Source: Streptomyces actinomycinicus
GTDB lineage: Bacteria; Actinomycetota; Actinomycetes; Streptomycetales; Streptomycetaceae
Reading direction: 5' to 3'
Assembly: GCF_016741775.1 (NCBI RefSeq)
Contig: NZ_JAERRK010000008.1
Location: 1-64,000, forward strand
Length of the DNA stretch: 64,000 nt
The notes beneath the pieces were generated by a model. The model saw only the letters and a program-made list of their open reading frames with translations. It was not told the origin of the DNA and searched no databases. Position 1 is the first letter of the stretch. Each line of letters opens with the position of its first letter. A program made the position numbers and the translations under genes. This document shows positions 23,384-29,764 of the stretch, piece after piece.

Positions 23384-24921
23384 GCCGCGCCGTCCGTGGG
23401 CCGGGGCAGGGCCAGCAGGTCGCTGTGGTGGAGGGTGACCCGCAGTGTGCCGGCCGCGCAGGCGGCGAGCCGGGCGTTCAGGTAGCGCTCGGCCCGGTCG
23501 GCCAGCTCGGGCCGTTGCTCGACGGCCGCGCCCACCCAGCCGCGCAGCCACTGCTCGGTCAGCGCGGCCTCGCCGGGCCCGAGCCGCCACGGGCTCGGCT
23601 GCACGCGGACCGTGGCACCGCGCTCGGAGAACGCCTCGCAGGCGAAGGTGATCGCGTCCGGGCCGAGCAGTCCGGTGCGCCGCTGGTGGGCGTTGAACGC
23701 GTCGGCGATCTCGGCGTCCAGCGGGTCCCCCGGGGCGAGTTCGACCCGGCCCGCGACGGAGAGCGTGAGCAGGACCGGGCAGCCAGCGCCCGTGCAGGCG
23801 TCCGCCAGGGTCTCGATCTCCTCCTCGGTGAGGACGTCGAGCAGCGCGGACGCTGTCACCAGCGAGGCACCGGTGAGCGCGTCCGGGGTGAGCCTGGCGA
23901 CGTCGCCGCGCCGGGTCTCGACCGTGACGCGGCTGCCGTCGGCGGCGGAGCGCGGGGACGCCACGGCGGCGAAGTGCAGCAGGTACGGGTCCCGGTCGTG
24001 CAGGACCCAGTGCTGGGCGCCGTCGAGGCGGGGCGCGAGCCAGCGGCCCATCGAGCCGGTGCCGCAGCCCAGGTCGTGCACGACCAGTCCGCCGGATCGG
24101 CCCGGCAGGTTGGCCAGCCGGATCCGCAGCGGGTCGAGCAGGTCCTCCGCGCGGGCCGCCGCGTCGGCGGGCTCGCGCAGTTGCAGCCACTCGGGCGCGT
24201 ACCGCGGGCCTTCCTCGGGGCCGCCGTCCCGCAGCCGCACGGTGGCCCGCTCACCGGGGCGGGTCACGGGCCCGGCACCCGCGATGACCGGACCGGCGGC
24301 GCCGGCCGGCCCGCCCGCCGCGCTTCCGACGGCACCACCCTGCGCCCCGGCCTCGGAAACGCTCCCGGGCCCCGTGCCCAAGGCTCCCGCCTCAGAAGCG
24401 TTCCCGGACTCGGTGCCCAAGGCTCCCACCTCAGAAGCGTTCCCGGACTCGGTGCCCAAGGCTCCCGCCTCAGCAGCGTTCCCGCGGTCAATACTCAGGG
24501 CCATAGCCCCGGAAGCATCCCCACGCTCCATGCCCAAGGCCCCAGCCCCAGCCCCAGCCCCAGAAGCGTTCCCGGGCTTCGCGCCCAGGGCCCCAGCCCC
24601 GGGAACATCCCCGCGCTCCATGCCCAGGGCCCCAGCCCCGGAAGCATCCCCGCGCTCCATTTCCAGGGCCCCAGCCCCGGAAGCGTTCCCGGGCTTCGTG
24701 CCCTGGGTCTCCGTACCCGCAGCGCTGTCCACGGCCGCCGCCTCCTCGTTCCGCGTGTTCGCGGTTCCCCGCACGGACTCCTCGTCGGCGGGCCCCGGCT
24801 GCGCCGGGATCAGTCCGCCGGTCTCCGACCGGATCGCGGCAGGCCGGCCCGGCCCCCGCTTCGCCGCGGACAACCCGGCCGGAACACCTCCACGGCTCCC
24901 GCCGCTCCTGGCGCCGCTCAT
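23380..24921 (-). CDS. SAM-dependent methyltransferase with repeat-rich N-terminal region
   Basis: A 513-residue protein whose C-terminal ~270 residues form a class I methyltransferase. Motif I is VHDLGCGTGSMGRWL at ~281-295, the acidic residue is in LHDRDPYLL, and TASALLDVLTEEE lies at the motif IV region. Residues 1-~240 are low complexity and contain about nine 13-residue repeats of the GNASGAGALGMER type. ATG 24921 overlaps the glycosyltransferase stop (ATGA) and its own stop overlaps the UPF0104 start, so it is in the middle of a tightly coupled operon. The substrate is unknown; a pyrimidine/pterin-derived intermediate is suggested by the neighbours. Confidence 0.87.
   Translation of the reverse strand: MSGARSGGSRGGVPAGLSAAKRGPGRPAAIRSETGGLIPAQPGPADEESVRGTANTRNEEAAAVDSAAGTETQGTKPGNASGAGALEMERGDASGAGALGMERGDVPGAGALGAKPGNASGAGAGAGALGMERGDASGAMALSIDRGNAAEAGALGTESGNASEVGALGTESGNASEAGALGTGPGSVSEAGAQGGAVGSAAGGPAGAAGPVIAGAGPVTRPGERATVRLRDGGPEEGPRYAPEWLQLREPADAAARAEDLLDPLRIRLANLPGRSGGLVVHDLGCGTGSMGRWLAPRLDGAQHWVLHDRDPYLLHFAAVASPRSAADGSRVTVETRRGDVARLTPDALTGASLVTASALLDVLTEEEIETLADACTGAGCPVLLTLSVAGRVELAPGDPLDAEIADAFNAHQRRTGLLGPDAITFACEAFSERGATVRVQPSPWRLGPGEAALTEQWLRGWVGAAVEQRPELADRAERYLNARLAACAAGTLRVTLHHSDLLALPRPTDGAA
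24337..24690 (-). repeat. 39-bp tandem repeat (about nine copies) in methyltransferase gene
   Basis: In-frame 39-bp units encode 13-residue repeats at residues 78-195 of the methyltransferase; one unit carries an extra 12 bp (AGAG insertion). The most similar copies lie at 24360-24480, indicating recent slippage or unequal exchange. Confidence 0.88.
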
Positions 24922-26099
24922 GCCGCCCTCCTCGGGGGTTCGGGGAGTCGTCCGAGGACTCCGGCCAGGCTGCGGGCGGTGGTCGCCCAGCCGTCGAGCG
25001 CGGCGCGGCGGCTCCGGGCCGCGGCCTTCAGACGGCGGCGCACGTCGGGTTCGCCGAACCAGCCGCGCAGTTCGGCTGCGAGCGCGGCGGGGTCCTCCGG
25101 CGGCACGAGGATGCCGGGCACGCCGCCGTCCGGAGCGCGGCCGACCGCCTCGGGCAGCCCGCCGACGTCGGTGGCGAGCACCGGGATGCCACGGGCCAGG
25201 GCCTCGGTGACCGCCATGCCGTAGGTCTCGGCGTACGAGGTGAGGACCGTCAGGTCGGCCGCGGCGTAGGCGGCGTCGAGGTCGGCACCGGAGCGCGGGC
25301 CGCTCAGGTGCAGCCGGTCGGCGAGGCCGTACCGGGTGATCAGCTCGCGCAGGTGGGCGACGTACGCGGGGTCCTGGCCGAGACCGCCGACGCACTCGCA
25401 GGTCCAGGGCAGGTCCCGGACCGCCGCGAGGGCCTCCACCAGCCGGTGCTGGCCCTTGCGCGGGGTCACGGCGGCCACGCACAGCAGCCGGGAGACGCCG
25501 TCGGTACCGGGCGCGAGGGGTGCGATGTCGGCGCCGGGCGCGGCGACGTGCACCCGGTCGGGGGCGAGTCCGTGGTGGGAGACGAGCCGGCGGACCGCCC
25601 AGTCGCTGGTGGCGATGACCGCGGGCGCCGCCCGCAGCACCGTCCGCTCACGGCCGTCCAGGTCGGCGGCGACGGCCGGGTCCAGGCCGGTCTCGTCACC
25701 GAGCGGCAGGTGGACGAGGACGGCGAGGCGCAGCCGTGCGGCCTCGGGGACGACGATCTCCGGGACGCCGCAGGCGACGAGGCCGTCGAGGAGGACCACC
25801 GTGCCGTCCGGCAGGCCGCGGAGCACGCGGGCCAGGCCCTCCCGGGCGGTGCCGTCGGGGCGCGGCCAACTGCCCGGTGCGGCGTGCCGGGTGACCTGCC
25901 AGCCGAAGCCGGGCAGGTCCAGGCAGACCCGGCGGTCGTAGGCGTTGCCGCCGCTGGGCGTGGCCGGGTCGTCGACGCCGCCCGGCATGACGAAGTGCAC
26001 GTTGCGCAGGGACATGGGGACGATTCCGGCGTTCTCGGCGGCGACGGCCTGCGCGGGCACGTACGTGAGACGGGCCCGTTCCACGGTCAGGTCGGTCAC
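24918..26099 (-). CDS. Glycosyltransferase family 4
   Basis: A 393-residue GT-B enzyme. The N-terminal domain contains LVHLPLGDETGLDP; the donor domain shows LLCVAAVTPRKGQHRLVEAL at ~205-225 and the signature SYAETYGMAVTEALARGIPVLAT with the paired Glu residues of retaining GT4 enzymes. It starts with GTG at 26099, overlapping the PTPS-homologue stop (GTGA). The tight operon position between a PTPS homologue and a methyltransferase suggests that it glycosylates the cluster's product. Confidence 0.92.
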   Translation of the reverse strand: MTDLTVERARLTYVPAQAVAAENAGIVPMSLRNVHFVMPGGVDDPATPSGGNAYDRRVCLDLPGFGWQVTRHAAPGSWPRPDGTAREGLARVLRGLPDGTVVLLDGLVACGVPEIVVPEAARLRLAVLVHLPLGDETGLDPAVAADLDGRERTVLRAAPAVIATSDWAVRRLVSHHGLAPDRVHVAAPGADIAPLAPGTDGVSRLLCVAAVTPRKGQHRLVEALAAVRDLPWTCECVGGLGQDPAYVAHLRELITRYGLADRLHLSGPRSGADLDAAYAAADLTVLTSYAETYGMAVTEALARGIPVLATDVGGLPEAVGRAPDGGVPGILVPPEDPAALAAELRGWFGEPDVRRRLKAAARSRRAALDGWATTARSLAGVLGRLPEPPRRAA

Positions 26100-26494
26100 A
26101 GGTCACGCTCGTAACTCGCCCAGGCGATGTGCGACTCGTGCAGGGTGACCGTGATCCCCGCGAGGCCCTTGGCGCCCTCCCCCAGCGCGCCCTTGTGGAC
26201 GCGCTCGGCGAGCCGGTCGGCGATGACCTTGGCCAGGAACTCGGTGGAGGTGTTGGTGCCGGCGAACTCGGGTTCGTCGTCGAGGTTGCGGTAGTTCAGC
26301 TCGGCGGTGACGGCCCCCAGTTCCTGGGTGGCCAGGCCGATGTCGACCACGATGTTGTCCTCGTCCAGCTGCTCGCGGCGGAACGTCGCGTCGACGAGGA
26401 AGGTGGCGCCGTGCAGTCGCTGCGCGGGCCCGAAAACCTCGCCGTGGAAGCTGTGGGCGATCATGATGTGATCGCGGACGGTGATGCTGAACAA
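26096..26494 (-). CDS. 6-pyruvoyl-tetrahydropterin synthase/QueD homologue with altered metal motif
   Basis: A 132-residue T-fold protein. His14 (IAHSF) and His28 (LHGAT) match the first two zinc ligands of PTPS/QueD, but the third ligand in the usual H-G-H is Ala30, and no Cys is found between the His motifs where the catalytic Cys lies in canonical enzymes. Extra His9 and His17 could compensate. The C-terminal Glu (LHESHIAWASYE) aligns with the pterin-anchoring Glu. The start is TTG at 26494 with GGAGGG 7 nt upstream. From memory, S. coelicolor SCO6650 is a structurally studied homologue in a similar cluster. It is the first gene of the leftward operon. Its reaction is unknown. Confidence 0.87.
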   Translation of the reverse strand: MFSITVRDHIMIAHSFHGEVFGPAQRLHGATFLVDATFRREQLDEDNIVVDIGLATQELGAVTAELNYRNLDDEPEFAGTNTSTEFLAKVIADRLAERVHKGALGEGAKGLAGITVTLHESHIAWASYERDL

Positions 26495-26556
26495 CTGACG
26501 ACCCTCCAGGTGCGGCGCGTCCGGTCCCCCTGCCCTTGACCGCCGGGGGATGCCCT

Positions 26557-26562
26557 CTAGTA
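26557..26562 (-). promoter_or_regulatory. Possible -10 element upstream of PTPS-homologue operon
   Basis: On the minus strand TACTAG lies 63 bp before the TTG start of the PTPS homologue, in the only sizeable gap (116 bp) of this operon, so the five-gene unit probably has its own promoter. No clear -35 was found. Confidence 0.3.
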
Positions 26563-26610
26563 CGGCTCCTCGCTTCCCCGTGTTCAGCCGTCCCTCACTC
26601 TTTTCTCAGG

Positions 26611-27594
26611 TCAGGCCGTCACCGCGTACCGGACCCGGTGGCACAGGGCCGGGATCTCACCGGAGGCGAGCCGCGGCATGACGTCGGGGAGTTCCTCGAA
26701 CGCGCACTCCCCGGTGACGAGCGCGTCCAGCGCCGGGTCGGCGAGCAGGTCCAGGGCGAGGGCCATCCGGTCGGCGTAGCCGCGGCCGGCCCGGGCGGCC
26801 GGGGAGACGGTGCCGACCTGGCTGCTGCGCACGGTGAGCCGGCGGGAGTGGAAGGCCTCGCCGAGCGGCAGGGCGACGCTCCGGTCGCCGTACCAGCTCA
26901 GCTCCACGACCGTGCCCTCCGGGGCGAGGAGCTGCAGGGCCCTGGTGAGGCCGGCCTCGGAGGCGCTGGCGTGCACGACGAGGTCGCAGTCGCCGAGGGC
27001 GTCGGCGGGCGCGGCGAAGTCGACGCCGAGCGCCTCGGCGGTCTTGGCGCGGTCCGGGTCGGCGTCGACGAGTTGCAGCCTCACGCCCGGGAACCGGGCG
27101 AGCAGCGCGGTGACCGCGCAGCCGACCATGCCGCCGCCCACCACCGCGATCCGGTCACCGATCAGCGGCCTCGCGTCCCACAGGGCGTTCACGGCGGTCT
27201 CGACGGTTCCGGCGAGTACGGCCCGCGCGGCGGGCACGCGTTCGGGCACCACGGTGACGGCGCTCACCGGGACGACGTAACGGCTCTGGTGCGGATACAG
27301 GCAGAACACCGTGCGGCCGAGCAGCCCGGCCGGGCCCTCCTCGACCACGCCCACGCTGAGGTAGCCGTACTTCACCGGGCCCGGGAAACCGCCCTCCTGG
27401 AACGGGGCCCGCATGACTGCGTGCTGGCTCTCCGGCACCCCGCCGCGGAAGACGAGCGTCTCCGTGCCGCGGCTGACCCCGGAGTACAGGGCGCGCACGA
27501 GGACCTCGTCCTCGGCGGGCGCCGCGAGGGTGACGTCCCGCAGTTCCCCGTGGCCGGGTGAGCGGAGCCAGAACGCGCGGGCCGACCGGTTCAT
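26611..27594 (-). CDS. Zinc-type medium-chain alcohol dehydrogenase/reductase
   Basis: A 327-residue MDR-superfamily enzyme. The catalytic-domain region contains ALYSGVSRGTETLVF and PVKYGYLSVGVVEEG; the cofactor fold has VVGGGMVGCAVTALL at ~147-161 and the NAD-selecting acid in LVDADPDRA. It lacks the classical GHE zinc signature, as in the tdh/sorbitol-like zinc-binding dehydrogenase subgroup. ATG 27594 is preferred because AGGAGG is 6 nt upstream; the ATG two codons earlier abuts the ribosome site. It is 116 bp upstream of the PTPS-homologue operon and may belong to the same pathway. Confidence 0.86.
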   Translation of the reverse strand: MNRSARAFWLRSPGHGELRDVTLAAPAEDEVLVRALYSGVSRGTETLVFRGGVPESQHAVMRAPFQEGGFPGPVKYGYLSVGVVEEGPAGLLGRTVFCLYPHQSRYVVPVSAVTVVPERVPAARAVLAGTVETAVNALWDARPLIGDRIAVVGGGMVGCAVTALLARFPGVRLQLVDADPDRAKTAEALGVDFAAPADALGDCDLVVHASASEAGLTRALQLLAPEGTVVELSWYGDRSVALPLGEAFHSRRLTVRSSQVGTVSPAARAGRGYADRMALALDLLADPALDALVTGECAFEELPDVMPRLASGEIPALCHRVRYAVTA

Positions 27595-27702
27595 CGGCAT
27601 CCTCCTGAACGATCGGGAAGTTGTTCACGTACCGAGTTGTGCACAGGCCGCGCAGAGTACGCGGCGTTGATCGACTCTGTCACTCGGCCGGAGGAATGCG
27701 CG

Positions 27703-28473
27703 GTGGCCCTGAACAACACGTTTGACGCGAGGCTCCAGCAGGAGACGGCCGTGGGAGCGGGCGTCCAGATCCTGCTGCTGGCCCTGCTCGGCTCGGCGAT
27801 CGGCATGGGGCTGGCCGGCTGGCTGACCGGGCTCGCCTTCGCGTTCGCCACCTGGGCGGTCCTCTCCCGTGCCCTGCACCGGTCCCGGCTGCGCTCCTTC
27901 GGCCCCGCGAACCGGGTCACGCTCGGCCGGGCCACTCTGGTCGGCGGGGTGACCGCGCTGGTCGCGGACTCCTTCGAGAGCGCGCCGCCGGTGACGCTGC
28001 TGGTCGCCCTGACGGCCGTGGCCCTGCTGCTGGACGGCGTGGACGGCAAGGTCGCCCGCCGTACCGGCACCTCGACCGCGCTGGGCGCGCGCTTCGACAT
28101 GGAGGTCGACGCGTTCCTGATCCTCGTGCTGAGCGTGTACGTGTCCATGCAGCTGGGCCCGTGGGTGCTCCTGATCGGCGGCATGCGGTACGCGTTCGTC
28201 GCCGCGGCCCGGGTCGCGCCCTGGCTGAACGCGCCGCTGCCGCCGTCGTTCGCCCGCAAGACGGTCGCCGCGCTCCAGGGCATCTGCCTGCTGGTGGCGG
28301 GCGCCGAGCTGCTGCCGCCCGCGGTCAACCTGGCGGTCGCGCTGCTGGCGCTGGGCTCCCTGGTGTGGTCCTTCGGCCGGGACGTGCTGTGGCTGTGGCG
28401 CAACCCGCGCACGGCGGCGCAGCCGACGGGTCCCGAGCCGGAGCCGAGGGTGCTTGAGCTGGCGGCCCACTGA
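27703..28473 (+). CDS. CDP-alcohol phosphatidyltransferase family membrane protein
   Basis: A 256-residue integral membrane enzyme that transfers a phospho-group from CDP-diacylglycerol or a related CDP-donor to an alcohol. The complete CDP-OH-P motif DGxxDGxxARx8Gx3Dx3D is at residues 111-136 (DGVDGKVARR to FDMEVD). About six membrane segments flank it. The GTG at 27703 has GGAGG 8 nt upstream and is preferred over an upstream ATG. It diverges from the MDR dehydrogenase gene. The alcohol acceptor is unknown; inositol-type or glycerol-type lipids are possible. Confidence 0.9.
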   Translation: MALNNTFDARLQQETAVGAGVQILLLALLGSAIGMGLAGWLTGLAFAFATWAVLSRALHRSRLRSFGPANRVTLGRATLVGGVTALVADSFESAPPVTLLVALTAVALLLDGVDGKVARRTGTSTALGARFDMEVDAFLILVLSVYVSMQLGPWVLLIGGMRYAFVAAARVAPWLNAPLPPSFARKTVAALQGICLLVAGAELLPPAVNLAVALLALGSLVWSFGRDVLWLWRNPRTAAQPTGPEPEPRVLELAAH

Positions 28474-28488
28474 ACACCCGCACGCGAG

Positions 28489-28516
28489 GGGCCCGGACCG
28501 GTACCGGTCCGGGCCC
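28489..28516 (+). terminator. Hairpin terminator after CDP-alcohol phosphatidyltransferase gene
   Basis: A 28-bp perfect palindrome with GGGCCCGGACCGGT arms starts 16 bp after the stop and is followed by TTC. It is the strongest hairpin in this interval. Confidence 0.8.
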
Positions 28517-28518
28517 TT

Positions 28519-28690
28519 CAGCGTCCCGCGGCCCTTTCGTGTCCCGGGCCCTTCGTGTCGCGGCCCTCACGTGTCCACGGGCCCATCGATTCCCGCGACC
28601 CACACGTGTCCACGGGCCTTCGAGTTCCCGCGGCCCTTTCGTGTCCCGTGGCCCGATGGTGTGTCGTGCGTGTCGTGCGTGTCGTGCCGC
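28519..28690. repeat. Degenerate short tandem repeats (CGTGTCC-CGGCCC family)
   Basis: At least five imperfect copies of a motif like TTCGTGTCCCGCGGCCC occur between the two genes, ending with three 9-10-bp GTGTCGTGC units near 28660-28686. No gene is visible here. Confidence 0.6.
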
Positions 28691-28696
28691 GCCGGG

Positions 28697-29410
28697 TTAT
28701 GACCGCGTGGACCGTCCCCGTACGAGCGCGAACGCGGCGGCGGCGAGGCCGAGCACGCCGACCACCAGCCCGGCGACACCGAGCCCGCGGGCGGTGGAGT
28801 CGCTCGCGTCGGCGGCCTCCGACGTGCCGGCCGCGCCGGTCTTCGACGCCGCGGGGGCCGTGCCCTCACCGCCGGCGGTCAGTTCCAGCACGGGCGCCGG
28901 GGTCTCCGGCTCCTCGTCACCGGCCGGCTGCTCGATCCAGCGGGCGACCTTGCCGTCGGAGTAGGTCTGCAGCGTCTTGAAGGTCAACCGGTCGGTGTCC
29001 TCGGGCAGTTGTCCGAAGGCGACGTCGAAGTCCTCGTACTGCCCGGCGCCGATCTTCCCGCCGGTGAAGGTGATCTCGGAGGCGGCCTCCGTGATGGTGC
29101 CGTCGTCGGTCTTGACCGGGGTCTTGAGCTTCGTGGTCGTCACCTTGGCGGTCCAGCCGTCCTGCGGGTGGACGAGGACGCCGAGGACGGGGTGGTCGGT
29201 CGGCAGGAACACCTGCACCTTGGTGGTGGAGGCGCTGTCCTCCTCGTTGGGCACGCGGAAGGTGAGGACGCCGTCGGTGGCTCCCTTGGCGTAGCTCTCG
29301 GGGTGGACGGTGACGTGCGCGGAGGCGACACCAGCGGCGAGCAGGACCGAGCCGGCGGCGACGGCGGTGACGGTTGCGGCACGGCGCAGGGTGATGCGTG
29401 ACGTGGACAT
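28697..29410 (-). CDS. YcnI/DUF1775 copper-binding membrane-anchored protein
   Basis: A 237-residue exported protein. A signal peptide of ~31 residues ends in ASA, and cleavage would leave His32 as the mature N-terminus (HVTVHPESY), the arrangement of the YcnI monohistidine copper site. The DUF1775 domain runs to ~170, then a Glu/Pro/Ala-rich linker and one C-terminal membrane segment (GLGVAGLVVGVLGLAAAAF) with an Arg-rich cytoplasmic tail anchor it. Predicted role is periplasmic-side copper handling or delivery. ATG 29410 is chosen because a typical signal peptide begins there; the frame stays open to 29662 without a credible start. Confidence 0.9.
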   Translation of the reverse strand: MSTSRITLRRAATVTAVAAGSVLLAAGVASAHVTVHPESYAKGATDGVLTFRVPNEEDSASTTKVQVFLPTDHPVLGVLVHPQDGWTAKVTTTKLKTPVKTDDGTITEAASEITFTGGKIGAGQYEDFDVAFGQLPEDTDRLTFKTLQTYSDGKVARWIEQPAGDEEPETPAPVLELTAGGEGTAPAASKTGAAGTSEAADASDSTARGLGVAGLVVGVLGLAAAAFALVRGRSTRS

Positions 29411-29764
29411 GGGTGAATGGATCTCCGTACGAAGGATGGGCGTGAGGGGCCGGAGCGAGTACGGGATCAGGACCGGTGGCCCGCGCCGACGGACCGCGTG
29501 ACGCAGCGGAGTCCGGCGGCCTGGCACGCAGTCGCCCGGGGCGCGGGCCGCGTCGAAGGCGAGGTGCGGGACCGCCTGGGTGAGAAGCATGGCCGCGGCG
29601 AACACGGCGGCACGCACACCTCTCACCGTCGGGGACGCGCTCATGGTGAGGGATCTTCCCACGGCCGGGAGATACGTGCCGCGCAGAAGCTGCGTTCATC
29701 ACCGCCGCGGAGGTGTACAGCGCGCCCGGTGCCGGAGTGGAACACGGGCCGCGCGCCTCGAGTG
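29411..29764. other. Intergenic region upstream of ycnI-like gene
   Basis: A 354-bp gap between the YcnI gene and the convergent end of the helicase gene's operon side. It should hold the YcnI promoter. The only gene-like trace is the short fragment at 29540-29644 described separately. Confidence 0.4.
29540..29644 (-). pseudogene. Possible decayed N-terminal fragment of a small membrane protein
   Basis: From an ATG at 29644 the minus strand reads MSASPTVRGVRAAVFAAAML, which resembles the start of a membrane protein common in streptomycetes (recollection, not searched). The hydrophobic segment is interrupted after ~20 residues and the frame then runs on into the YcnI gene without further membrane segments. 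It may be the remnant of a gene lost from this site. Confidence 0.3.

Noticed and set aside
24337..24690. CRISPR-like periodic repeats
   Set aside because: Units are directly adjacent, without unique spacers, stay in frame, and encode a protein repeat; no cas genes are nearby.
28519..28690. Small ORFs of 80-140 codons in several frames
   Set aside because: They arise from degenerate GC-rich repeats and lack ribosome sites or recognisable composition.
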